From NCBI GenBank assembly GCA_964424355.1, contig CAYRIO010000006.1:62001-126000 (forward strand): a DNA stretch of 64,000 nucleotides, given 5' to 3'. Position 1 is the first letter of the stretch, and each line of letters starts with the position of its first letter. Below the pieces are notes generated by a model. That model did no database searches, was not told the DNA's origin, and saw only the letters and a list, made by a program, of their open reading frames with translations. The translations under genes were made by a program, and so were the position numbers. This DNA comes from CAZEHS01 sp964424355. GTDB lineage: Bacteria; Bacillota; Clostridia; Peptostreptococcales; Acidaminobacteraceae. Of the stretch, positions 53,604-60,837 are shown piece after piece.

Positions 53604-53607
53604 GCAT

Positions 53608-53793
53608 TGGGGCCAAGTGGAAACAAATGATAACTCAAAAATCATGGGCGGCTTATTTTGTCAAGTGCATTCGGTTTGACGAATGGCAAGAAATATTACT
53701 ATAATGAGGTGTCACATCAAACGTGACAGTCAAGGCAGACTTTAAACCGCTTGGGTCGCGAACGCGGCCGACCGCCCAATAGGGGCGGTTTTC
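53608..53793 (+). ncRNA. Putative structured non-coding RNA with complementary hairpin loops
   Basis: No open frame of note exists here, but the plus strand has a promoter, four stems and a terminator. Hairpin A is CATTCG-GTTTGA-CGAATG (53668-53685). Hairpin B is TGTCAC-ATCAAAC-GTGACA (53710-53728). Hairpin C is GGTCGC/GCGGCC (about 53754-53769). The terminator hairpin ACCGCCC/GGGGCGGT is followed by TTTTCC (53771-53791). The loop of A (GTTTGA) is the exact reverse complement of six bases in the loop of B (TCAAAC), which predicts a kissing interaction. I match it to no known RNA family. Confidence 0.6.
53769..53793 (+). terminator. Terminator of the putative RNA
   Basis: ACCGCCC pairs with GGGGCGGT around AATA, followed by TTTCC. 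It sits 6 bases before the stop of the convergent DUF3800 gene. Confidence 0.75.
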
Positions 53794-53798
53794 CACTT

Positions 53799-54638
53799 TT
53801 AAGGGAATATTTTCAGCCCTTTCCCTGAATACAATGGATAACCATGCAGCTTACTTTCGATGGAAAGGAAGGCTGCATTTTTATTTCCGGACCGTGCGTA
53901 TTGATGGATAGGATGCGATACCAAATCAGCTATTTCTAATCCAAAATGGCTTTTCGTATAACTGGAATAGCGGCACCACTTTTCATTAAAATACACACCA
54001 ATTATTCTCTCTAATTGCCGAGGGGTAACATATGGCGTTCCATCTGCCAGTGTATCTGTAATGCTTTTCAGAAGGATAGTGTCTTCGTTTTTTCCGCGCG
54101 ATTCAATCATTACCGCGCCTTTTCCAGAGAACTGAAGAACATGCTTTGCGAGTCGCTCAAAGATCATGTCGGACATGAACCCATAGGTATACCAAGGCGC
54201 CGAGTATCTTCTTACAAACAGGTCCTTATTAATCGTTGCGGAGATTATATTGTACTGACTATTAACCAAGAAGTCCGTTAAGTCAGAAACGAATGCCGAG
54301 TGATCAATAACAGAATCGTGAAAGGGGCCTTTTTTATTACGTATTTCACGTGAATGAAAACATACACGCTTTTTGACCCCATTGTATGTATACATTCCAT
54401 CTTCCCAGTACTTATATTTCAGTCCCAAAATATCGTTCTTGATTTGAACGAAATCCTCACGTCGAATAATCACGGCAGTGGTCGTGAAGTGAGATTCTCC
54501 TATATCTAAGGAACCACCTGCATTGATGATTTTCTTAACGGGTTCAAGATTTGAGTTTCCGCTTTCGTCAATAAAAATAGAGTGGGTTGCATCAGCGGGC
54601 ATCGCAAGAATGTTTCTTGGCTTGTTTCTCCAGGGCAA
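53799..54638 (-). CDS. DUF3800 protein (RNase H-like fold)
   Basis: The 279-residue product begins HSIFIDESGNSNLE (about 19-32), the conserved acidic strand of DUF3800, and continues FTTTAVIIRREDF, MIESRGKNEDTILL near 175 and GLEIADLVSHPIHQYA near 240, where an Asp completes the predicted RNase H-like active site. Members occur in phages, defence islands and toxin-like settings, with no defined reaction. TTG 54638 is the likely start, with AGGATGTGA before it. It converges with the putative RNA. Confidence 0.85.
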   Translation of the reverse strand: MPWRNKPRNILAMPADATHSIFIDESGNSNLEPVKKIINAGGSLDIGESHFTTTAVIIRREDFVQIKNDILGLKYKYWEDGMYTYNGVKKRVCFHSREIRNKKGPFHDSVIDHSAFVSDLTDFLVNSQYNIISATINKDLFVRRYSAPWYTYGFMSDMIFERLAKHVLQFSGKGAVMIESRGKNEDTILLKSITDTLADGTPYVTPRQLERIIGVYFNEKWCRYSSYTKSHFGLEIADLVSHPIHQYARSGNKNAAFLSIESKLHGYPLYSGKGLKIFP

Positions 54639-54706
54639 TCAAATCACATCCTAAGTATGCAGTCGTATAATCGTCAAAAAAGCCTGATCCATCCGGACCA
54701 AGCTAT

Positions 54707-55459
54707 TTATTTCTTCCCGCCCAACATCGCACTCATCCCTTTTATAAGATGATTTAAGCTCTTCGGGTCCATTCCGGCAGAAGCGGCGGTTTCAATTACG
54801 CTGTCCCAGCCTTCCTCCTGGTGCTTTTTCAAACTGAGCATGGACTGAAAAGCGTTCAGGCCCGGGGCATCTTTGATGATGTGCACCACCACCCCGATGA
54901 TCCTATGCCGGTCATCCATCACTATATCTTTATATTCCGGATTGGCAGCTCTCAGCAGGGGGCTGCCGTTATTTTTTATGTAATACTTCAGGGTGGCTGT
55001 CCAGTCCCCATCTTCTTTGCCGGCGGCAACAATGTCGCCGTTCTGGGCCACTTCGGTATGGCGCAGCAGGGCAATGTCGCCAGAGTGGATCCCGGCCCAG
55101 CTCATGGAATCGCCATGAACATAGAGGGCAAAATCTGCTTTGAATTCCTTGCCCAGATCCAGTTCACCTTCAAAGTTATCGATGGCCAGAATAGGGATGC
55201 CTGCGCGGATAGTGCCAAGAATCGGGATAGACTTGGTGGGCATTGATTGATTGTTGCTGTCGGTTTGTCGCCCAAGGAGCCAATCAACGGAAACATTAAA
55301 GTAATCAGAAAATGCCAACAAAATATCTGAGTCTGGTGAACGGGCGTCCGTCTCATATTTGGAAAGAGCAGAATAACTTATAGAAAGCTTGTCTGCACAT
55401 TCTTGTCGGCTAAGGTTTTCGCGTTCTCTGAGTTGCCTTAAAACGTTGCCTAATCCCAT
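54707..55459 (-). CDS. CI/LexA-like phage repressor (HTH plus S24 peptidase)
   Basis: The 250-residue product has an XRE HTH (LRQLRERENLSRQECADKLSISYSALSKYE, about 7-36) and a C-terminal S24 autoprotease domain. The scissile Ala-Gly is likely in GTIRAGIPIL near 85. The catalytic Ser is in HGDSMSWAGIHSGD near 118 and the Lys in TLKYYIK near 158. After DNA damage it should self-cleave under RecA and release the early promoter. It is divergent from the Cro-like gene across a region with several operator copies. Confidence 0.93.
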   Translation of the reverse strand: MGLGNVLRQLRERENLSRQECADKLSISYSALSKYETDARSPDSDILLAFSDYFNVSVDWLLGRQTDSNNQSMPTKSIPILGTIRAGIPILAIDNFEGELDLGKEFKADFALYVHGDSMSWAGIHSGDIALLRHTEVAQNGDIVAAGKEDGDWTATLKYYIKNNGSPLLRAANPEYKDIVMDDRHRIIGVVVHIIKDAPGLNAFQSMLSLKKHQEEGWDSVIETAASAGMDPKSLNHLIKGMSAMLGGKK

Positions 55460-55496
55460 TTTTTCACACTCCTTATTTACAATATTAACACAAATT

Positions 55497-55593
55497 GTCC
55501 AATTGGAAATAAGTTAGACAAAATGTCCATTTTGGCGTTGACATTGGACAAAACGTCCTATACAATAGTGTTATCAGATGGACAAAACGGGAA
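55497..55593. promoter_or_regulatory. Lysogeny switch: early promoter and operator array
   Basis: TTGACA (55538-55543), a 17-base spacer and TACAAT (55561-55566) form the rightward early promoter. Sites of the form TGGACAaaaYGTCCA occur at 55515-55529, at 55545-55559 inside the spacer and as a half-site at 55579-55593. A related TTGTCCAATTGGAA lies at 55496-55509. A perfect copy is inside the Cro-like gene at 55803-55817. These are the expected CI/Cro operators. Confidence 0.85.
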
Positions 55594-55609
55594 TAAGGAG
55601 GTGGAAATC

Positions 55610-55858
55610 GTGAATTCTAAGATCAAGCATTTTCGCGAAAATCTCGGGTTAACCCCAGAAGATATGGCTGAGAAGCTTGAAATTTCAGCGTCTTACTACT
55701 ACAAGTTAGAAAGCGGATTAAGAACGCCCAGCTTTAAAGTTCTTCAGAAGTATAAAGCGGCATTTGGAGCCAATTTGGACAGTATTTTTTTTGAGCAAAA
55801 CGTGGACGAATCGTCCAAAACAAAACTAAAAAAATCTCGCCATAAGCGGGCCAGTTGA
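55610..55858 (+). CDS. Cro-like XRE-family regulator
   Basis: The 82-residue product is a single XRE HTH (IKHFRENLGLTPEDMAEKLEISASYYYKLESG, about 4-36) and a short basic tail (KTKLKKSRHKRAS). It faces the CI-like gene and starts the rightward early operon. I chose GTG 55610 with AAGGAGGTGG before it. A perfect operator palindrome (TGGACGAATCGTCCA) lies near its 3' end and could bind CI or Cro. Confidence 0.88.
   Translation: MNSKIKHFRENLGLTPEDMAEKLEISASYYYKLESGLRTPSFKVLQKYKAAFGANLDSIFFEQNVDESSKTKLKKSRHKRAS
55803..55817. promoter_or_regulatory. Intragenic operator copy in the Cro-like gene
   Basis: TGGACGAATCGTCCA is a perfect palindrome (7-bp arms around one base) and matches the operator consensus of the switch region 250 bases upstream. 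It may support looping or a roadblock. Confidence 0.65.
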
Positions 55859-55878
55859 GGGAAGGGGGGTGAGGAAGG

Positions 55879-56058
55879 GTGGATGACAAGCAAAAAAAGA
55901 TTGATGACTGTGCATTGGAATTTGTGAAGACGATGGGTGATAAAGAGATGTCCTTCAATGATGCCCATTTGGTGATGGTGGCAATGAAGGACATCCTGGA
56001 GCAGGTAAAGCAATTTACTAAGATTCCTATTTGTAATCGAACACTTGAAAGCGAATAG
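55879..56058 (+). CDS. Small hypothetical phage protein
   Basis: A GTG-started 59-residue reading frame follows the Cro-like gene after 20 bases. The product (starting VDDKQKKIDDCALEFVKTMG) is helical and soluble. GAGG lies 4 bases before the GTG. Its last 32 bases overlap tail-to-tail with the convergent zinc-ribbon gene. No family is recognised. Confidence 0.55.
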   Translation: MDDKQKKIDDCALEFVKTMGDKEMSFNDAHLVMVAMKDILEQVKQFTKIPICNRTLESE

Positions 56059-56401
56059 GATCGTTGAACGGGTCCCAGATAGGTTTCTGATAATTGAAAC
56101 TGTCAATATCGAAATTTTGGCTTCTTTGAATTTTGGGCAGTGGATTTTGATTTCCCCAATTGAGGCTGATGCCCCAACCTTTAAGTTCGTCATTTTGTGA
56201 CTCTATTGAAATTAGTACAGCTTTCAATTCAGTAAACACGTTTTTAAGTTTCGAGAGAATTTCATCATCCAACTGTTTGCCGCAGTTGGGACAGGCAATT
56301 GATTCTTTGTTCATAAAGTGTTTTACGAAAATTTCAAAGTTTCGCTCACAGTCATAACAGTGAAGATTTATAGAAAGATAGTCAGGCTGCTTTTTATCCA
56401 T
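56027..56401 (-). CDS. Zinc-ribbon hypothetical protein
   Basis: The 124-residue product contains a zinc ribbon: CYDC near 15-18 and CPNCGKQL near 35-42. A helical middle (ILSKLKNVFTELKAVLISIE) and a polar tail follow. No family is recognised. I chose ATG 56401, with GGGAGGAGG before it. It is an opposite-strand gene inside the rightward early region, so it may be expressed during lysogeny. Confidence 0.7.
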   Translation of the reverse strand: MDKKQPDYLSINLHCYDCERNFEIFVKHFMNKESIACPNCGKQLDDEILSKLKNVFTELKAVLISIESQNDELKGWGISLNWGNQNPLPKIQRSQNFDIDSFNYQKPIWDPFNDPIRFQVFDYK

Positions 56402-56489
56402 GGTTTCACCTCCTCCCTGCATCCAATTTATCACAGGAAGCAGATGGCAAACAGGTGAACGGATGTTCTAAAAAACAGGAGGATACCTC

Positions 56490-56738
56490 ATGATCAACAG
56501 CGCAACCAGAACAAATCTTTCAGGCAAGAAAATTGTTTTCACCGGGCTTCTTGATTCTATGAGTCGGGCCGAGGCCGCAGACAAAGTGGCGGTTATGGGC
56601 GGCATGGTAAGGAGCCATGTGGGCAGGGATATTGATTATGTAGTAGCCGGATCGGAAGCGGGTTCCCGGATGGATAAGGCGCTGGAGCTTGGTGTTTCGG
56701 TTTTGGATGAAGCGGCGTTTCTGGCGCTGCTGGTGTAG
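56490..56738 (+). CDS. Single BRCT-domain protein
   Basis: The 82-residue product is one BRCT domain, close to the C-terminal domain of NAD-dependent DNA ligase: LSGKKIVFTGLLDSMSRAEA, VAVMGGMVRSHVGRDIDYVVAG and KALELGVSVLDEAAFLALL. It may bind phosphorylated partners or DNA ends during phage replication. CAGGAGGATACCTC precedes the ATG. A stand-alone BRCT gene in a phage early region is uncommon. Confidence 0.88.
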   Translation: MINSATRTNLSGKKIVFTGLLDSMSRAEAADKVAVMGGMVRSHVGRDIDYVVAGSEAGSRMDKALELGVSVLDEAAFLALLV

Positions 56739-56781
56739 GGCGGTTTAAAAAAGAGGGCCCTTTCGGGCCGGGAAGATCAAA

Positions 56782-56830
56782 CTGCAAGGCGGTTGATGGC
56801 TATAGCTTATCAAATAGCCAATGCTTGCAG
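56782..56830. promoter_or_regulatory. Long imperfect inverted repeat ahead of the HTH gene
   Basis: CTGCAAG (56782-56788) pairs with CTTGCAG (56824-56830), and inside it TGGCTAT (56797-56803) pairs with ATAGCCA (56814-56820). The asymmetric internal part suggests a leader RNA hairpin or protein-binding site rather than a terminator. Confidence 0.5.
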
Positions 56831-56886
56831 GGCGTAAGGGTTTTACGGGATTTACCAAATAAGCGAATAGGGAAGGAGGAGATGGC

Positions 56887-57339
56887 TTGAACAATATTTA
56901 TCAGGAAGCCAGAAGGTTTTCCGGCAAAACACAGATTCAGGCGGCAGGCGAATTGTACATAGATATCCGCACGCTGCAGTTTTACGAAGAGCCTGGCAAA
57001 CGGCGGCCCAGCGGCGAAATGGTTAAACGCATGGCCGAGCTTTACCGCTGCCCATGGCTGAACTACATGCACCTGAAGGAAACAGCACCAGGGCACATTC
57101 TGCCCAAGGTGGTGCCCATGGGGCTCTGCCAGGCGGTGGTGAATATGCAGTATGAACTGGGCCATGTGCAACAGCAGATCAGCAAGCTGATTGAGATCGC
57201 CGCAGACGGCATGGTGGATGTAAGCGAGGCGGATCAGTTCGCGGTTATCTGCCGGGAAGCTGAAGAAGCTGCCGGCACACTGCTTACACTGGCACTGTGC
57301 GGCAGGGAGATTGGAGGCAAGGTTTATGCAGGTTATTGA
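56887..57339 (+). CDS. HTH-domain phage regulatory protein
   Basis: The 150-residue product has an XRE-like N-terminus (YQEARRFSGKTQIQAAGELYIDIRTLQFYE, about 4-33) with MVKRMAELYRCPWL after it. A helical C-terminal part (GHVQQQISKLIEIAADGMVD) resembles phage activators. TTG 56887 is the start, with GGAGGAG 6 bases before it. It overlaps the next gene by 14 bases. Confidence 0.75.
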   Translation: MNNIYQEARRFSGKTQIQAAGELYIDIRTLQFYEEPGKRRPSGEMVKRMAELYRCPWLNYMHLKETAPGHILPKVVPMGLCQAVVNMQYELGHVQQQISKLIEIAADGMVDVSEADQFAVICREAEEAAGTLLTLALCGREIGGKVYAGY

Positions 57340-57610
57340 TCCTAATGGCTGCTATACAGCGGAGGAGGCGGCAGAGGTACTGAGCGTCAGCAGATCCACG
57401 CTGCAGCGTTACTTTCATCAGGGGTTAAAAGTGAGAAGGCCCCGGGGCAAAATACATATCCTTGGCTGCGACATGCTTGATTTCTTGAAGAAGGAACCCC
57501 AAGAGAACAATGATTCGGGCATGCATCCCCGCCTGGAGAATCGGATTGCTAAGGCGGTGCTGGATATTCGAAAAGGCAAGCATCAAAGCCAGCAAGCGGC
57601 AGGGAGGTAA
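57326..57610 (+). CDS. Excisionase-like helix-turn-helix protein
   Basis: The 94-residue product has a MerR/Xis-type HTH: GCYTAEEAAEVLSVSRSTLQRYFHQGLKVRRPRGKIHI (about 7-44). A polar, basic tail follows. It may direct excision or regulate early genes. I chose ATG 57326, with GGAGG 8 bases before it, inside the end of the preceding gene. Confidence 0.75.
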   Translation: MQVIDPNGCYTAEEAAEVLSVSRSTLQRYFHQGLKVRRPRGKIHILGCDMLDFLKKEPQENNDSGMHPRLENRIAKAVLDIRKGKHQSQQAAGR

Positions 57611-57612
57611 CC

Positions 57613-57753
57613 ATGATCATATGCAGCAGTAGTGACCGGATTGCAGCCCAAGAACGGAAAGAGCGCATGAAGCAGCAGCTGGCATGGTTTTCAAAAGGCT
57701 TTGCCACGGCGGCAGTGATCCTGACAATGACAGCAGCAATGGGGGTGTGGTGA
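57613..57753 (+). CDS. Very small membrane protein
   Basis: A 46-residue product with a charged N-terminal half (DRIAAQERKERMKQQLAWF) and a hydrophobic C-terminal half (ATAAVILTMTAAMGVW). GGGAGGTAACC precedes the ATG, only 2 bases after the Xis-like gene. Its TGA overlaps the ATG of the next gene. No family is recognised. Confidence 0.6.
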   Translation: MIICSSSDRIAAQERKERMKQQLAWFSKGFATAAVILTMTAAMGVW

Positions 57754-57914
57754 TGCGCATCGGTATGGTTACGGACCTGCTTCCGGATAGTGATAACAGG
57801 CCGCCGCTCTGGTGGCTGCAGTTTGAAAGGCCTGCGCTTTCCCTGGTTAAAAAAGAATCTCCGGCCAGATCCGGAGAAAAAGAAAACGCCTTCGCAGTTG
57901 CGAAAGGCGCCTAA
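57753..57914 (+). CDS. Very small hypothetical protein
   Basis: The 53-residue product starts from an ATG overlapping the preceding TGA (TGATG). It has LLPDSDNRPPLWWLQFERP and a polar tail. It is kept because of translational coupling; no family is recognised. Confidence 0.45.
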   Translation: MRIGMVTDLLPDSDNRPPLWWLQFERPALSLVKKESPARSGEKENAFAVAKGA

Positions 57915-57987
57915 GAAAAATCTCAGCTTCAGTATATCAAAAGTAAAGCCTTATTGGAATAGCACGAGGAACCCTCAAGGAGGCTCC

Positions 57988-58341
57988 ATGATTATTCAGT
58001 GCGTTGCAGCTTATAAAAGCTTTGATGAATTTGAAAAGGCCATGCTGGATTTAGGGCAGGCCATGACCGGGGTGGACAGCATCGACATCTTCGAAAAGCC
58101 TCTTGATGCCAATCTGATGCCGGTGAATGGATGGCGCTGCGGCTTATCGTTTGAGGATTACGGCCTGGACATTAGCTGCCTGGGCAAGAAGATGCAAATC
58201 TCCTGCGATGATGAACAACTGTGTGTCCGGGCGCTGATAACCATCAAAGGCCTTGGTAATGAGAAAAATACGATGTTGCCCACAATTTCCCCAGAAATTT
58301 ACGGGATCCGTGAACATCGGTGGGCAGTGGTGGCCAGCTGA
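57988..58341 (+). CDS. Hypothetical phage protein
   Basis: A 117-residue soluble protein, ATG 57988 preceded by AAGGAGG. It contains several Cys (IIQCV, WRCGL, ISCLG, ISCDDEQLC). No family is recognised. Its TGA overlaps the ATG of the next gene. Confidence 0.65.
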   Translation: MIIQCVAAYKSFDEFEKAMLDLGQAMTGVDSIDIFEKPLDANLMPVNGWRCGLSFEDYGLDISCLGKKMQISCDDEQLCVRALITIKGLGNEKNTMLPTISPEIYGIREHRWAVVAS

Positions 58342-58604
58342 TGAGCGTTATTCGCTACATATGGAACCAGCCGCAGATATGCGGAGACTGCCTGAAGTCG
58401 GTGGCAGCTGGCTGGCAGGAGCTTAAAAAATCGGCAGGGGGCCCGTATCTTGAAAAACGGTGCGATTCCTGCGCGGAGGTGCATTACGGCGATGCCTTAC
58501 CTGAACTGGCTGATTACATACCCAAGGCGAAAAGGATTGCTGGCCGCACTGCGGCGGATGATAAAAGGATGAGTCAGGCTCCACTTTTGGGGATGGCGGG
58601 ATAG
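58341..58604 (+). CDS. Hypothetical zinc-binding phage protein
   Basis: An 87-residue product with CGDC near 14-17 and CDSC near 41-44, a likely zinc site. It starts from an ATG overlapping the preceding stop by one base, so translation is coupled. No family is recognised. Confidence 0.6.
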   Translation: MSVIRYIWNQPQICGDCLKSVAAGWQELKKSAGGPYLEKRCDSCAEVHYGDALPELADYIPKAKRIAGRTAADDKRMSQAPLLGMAG

Positions 58605-58612
58605 GAGGATTT

Positions 58613-59002
58613 ATGAATCAGACGATTTTCAGAAACGATGCCCACGCTCAGGGCTTTGCACAATTGATCGCCAGGGACAAGACCCCGCTGGATGATCGGG
58701 AGCGAAGGGCGCTATTCTTCTGCCTTTCTGCCCTGGAAGGCCTCATGAGGAACGCAGGCGTGATTTACGACTTCAAGGCCCGGAGCTTCAATATGGCGAT
58801 CCTTGAGAAGATGCCGTTTTCAAGTGGGGAACAGGCGCTGGTGAGACTGGGGTTCAACCTGTATTCAGGCGGGGTGGAATATCAGAAAGGCCGCAGCACG
58901 AAGAAGCTGGACTGTGATGTGATGGGGATGATCAAGAGCATGGATGCTGAGCTGGTGACGGTGGTGCTGAATGCTATCCGGATCCGGAAGGGCATGGCAT
59001 AG
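58613..59002 (+). CDS. DUF6075-like phage protein
   Basis: The 129-residue product matches the DUF6075 pattern of Firmicute phages (DDRERRALFFCLSAL, FDFKARSF-like YDFKARSFN and SSGEQALVRLGFNLYSG). The family has no known activity. AGGAGGATTT precedes the ATG. Confidence 0.7.
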   Translation: MNQTIFRNDAHAQGFAQLIARDKTPLDDRERRALFFCLSALEGLMRNAGVIYDFKARSFNMAILEKMPFSSGEQALVRLGFNLYSGGVEYQKGRSTKKLDCDVMGMIKSMDAELVTVVLNAIRIRKGMA

Positions 59003-59018
59003 GAGAGAGGAGCCTAAG

Positions 59019-59762
59019 ATGAATCTTGAAAACAGTATCAAAGATGCAATTACGAAGAAACTTGAAGATGGGACGATAGAAACTCTGGTTCAAGAGCAAC
59101 TTGAAAAAGGGGTGACCAACGCTCTTAACAATATGTTTCAGTCCTACGGGGATGTGACGAAGGTCATTGAGACCAAAATCAAATCGGTGGTGCTTCCGTA
59201 CATCGAAGGCTACGACTATTCGCGGTACATCGTCAAACTGGACACCGTCCTTGTCGAGGTCCTTAAAAGCACGGCCTTTGAGAACTCAAAGCTTCTGATG
59301 AATTTCAAGGAACTCATGCTGGTGGAGGACCGCAAGGTCATCAAGGCTTCGGAACTGTTTGAGATCTGGAAGAAGCATGTGGCTGAAAACGTCGAGATTG
59401 ATGGCCTTTCTATTCATGAGGATGAGCATGCGACTTACGAAGCAGTTGAGGTGACGTTTGAGATTGAGAAGAACAATAGACCGAGCTGGAGCATCTACAA
59501 CACGGCGAGGCTGATATTCGAATGTGAACACGACAAGACATTGAACTTTGAACTGCAGCTCAGCCAGTACGAAGGGCTCAATGAAAGCTGCTGGACAATG
59601 CTTTCAAACACTGATCTGGTGATGAGCTCCCTCAGACGACTCGATTCGTTCCAGGTTCTGATGATGCGTCTGGGCCAGGCGGGCACAAAGCTTGAAATCG
59701 ACAGATGGTCCGATTCGGACGAGATCACCCCAGATAAAGAGCCCGAACTGTCCTATAGCTGA
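59019..59762 (+). CDS. Hypothetical phage protein
   Basis: A 247-residue soluble acidic protein with an amphipathic helical N-terminus (ENSIKDAITKKLEDGTIETL) and a beta-rich second half (EVTFEIEKNNRPSWSIYN). GAGGAGCCTAAG precedes ATG 59019. It lies directly upstream of the NA37 gene. No family is recognised. Confidence 0.7.
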   Translation: MNLENSIKDAITKKLEDGTIETLVQEQLEKGVTNALNNMFQSYGDVTKVIETKIKSVVLPYIEGYDYSRYIVKLDTVLVEVLKSTAFENSKLLMNFKELMLVEDRKVIKASELFEIWKKHVAENVEIDGLSIHEDEHATYEAVEVTFEIEKNNRPSWSIYNTARLIFECEHDKTLNFELQLSQYEGLNESCWTMLSNTDLVMSSLRRLDSFQVLMMRLGQAGTKLEIDRWSDSDEITPDKEPELSYS

Positions 59763-59779
59763 AAGACGGAGGAAACCTA

Positions 59780-60811
59780 ATGGATATGCGATACATTGAA
59801 TCAGTTCACGTGAACAGTGCCGTGGCCCATGTGCTGGACAAACGGCTGGAACAGCCCCTGATGGGCATCAGTGAACTGGAAATGACCGAAGATCTGCACG
59901 AATTTTTCATGAAGCACATCCTCCGGAGCCTTAGGAGCGAGGATGCAGAGAAAGCCAAGTTTGTAGGAGAAGGGGCGACAAGGCTCCTGATCAGGAAGAT
60001 ATTCGATGAGCCAGATTCATTCCTGGAATGCACGCAGGAGATGGCCCGGCGGCTGTTTGCCATTATGCGGCCAATGGAAAGCGTAGGCGGCGGTGATCTG
60101 GCTGTTGTGAGATTCAATTCCGGTGAGGCCCGGTTCATTGGCCTGTTGAAACTTGACTACCAGAAGGCATACAGCCATGAAATTCGGTACGAGAATGAAC
60201 AGTTCGATGTCAACCTTGCTGTGCAGGACACCGGCCTCCCTCTCACCCATCAGAAACTGACGGCCTGTGCTTTTATCAAGGAAGATACAACGGATGAATC
60301 TTATGACCTGCTGTTGCTGGAAAGAGCCACAGTGGATGAAGGGCCACGGTTCTTTCTGAATCGTTTCCTGGGTGCAGCCAAGGTGCTTGATAAGCGGGAC
60401 AGGACGAAGATCCTGAGAAAAACTGTGGAACAATGGACCCGAACGAATCTGAGAAACGATCTGGATAAAGCGCTTCAGGTGCGGAGTTTGCTGAATGAAG
60501 AACTGCTCGGCAGCGCTTACATAGATTTAGAGGCTTTCTCAGAGGATTTATTCTCAAACGCCTCAGACGCCCGGGAGAAATTCAACAAGAAGATGCAGGC
60601 AGTTGGACTGCTGGACGGTGAAAAAGTGGAGGTGGACCGGCTCTGGGTGGATGACAAGATGAAAACCCGCGCCATTAAAACTGACACAGGCTTCACACTC
60701 CGAGGCGAGCATGAATTCTTTGACGATCCCGTCCGGTTTGAAATGCGACGAAATGGGGATGGCAGTGTGGATTATGTGATCAAGAATGTCCGGAATATCA
60801 GTGAATCATAA
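59780..60811 (+). CDS. Nucleoid-associated protein, NA37/NdpA family
   Basis: The 343-residue product follows the NA37 pattern: EDLHEFFMKHILRSLRSEDAEKAKF, LDYQKAYSHEI, YDLLLLERATVDEG, FFLNRFLGAAKVLDKRDRTKI and a C-terminal FEMRRNGDGSVDYVIKN. Members bind double-stranded DNA and are abundant in nucleoids; phage-borne copies may organise or protect viral DNA. GGAGGAAACC precedes the ATG. Confidence 0.88.
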   Translation: MDMRYIESVHVNSAVAHVLDKRLEQPLMGISELEMTEDLHEFFMKHILRSLRSEDAEKAKFVGEGATRLLIRKIFDEPDSFLECTQEMARRLFAIMRPMESVGGGDLAVVRFNSGEARFIGLLKLDYQKAYSHEIRYENEQFDVNLAVQDTGLPLTHQKLTACAFIKEDTTDESYDLLLLERATVDEGPRFFLNRFLGAAKVLDKRDRTKILRKTVEQWTRTNLRNDLDKALQVRSLLNEELLGSAYIDLEAFSEDLFSNASDAREKFNKKMQAVGLLDGEKVEVDRLWVDDKMKTRAIKTDTGFTLRGEHEFFDDPVRFEMRRNGDGSVDYVIKNVRNISES

Positions 60812-60837
60812 CGAAGAAAGGCGCGGAGGGCATCATT

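Noticed and set aside
53575..53793. Retron msr-msd RNA
   Set aside because: No reverse transcriptase gene is adjacent and the inverted-repeat ends of a retron RNA are absent.
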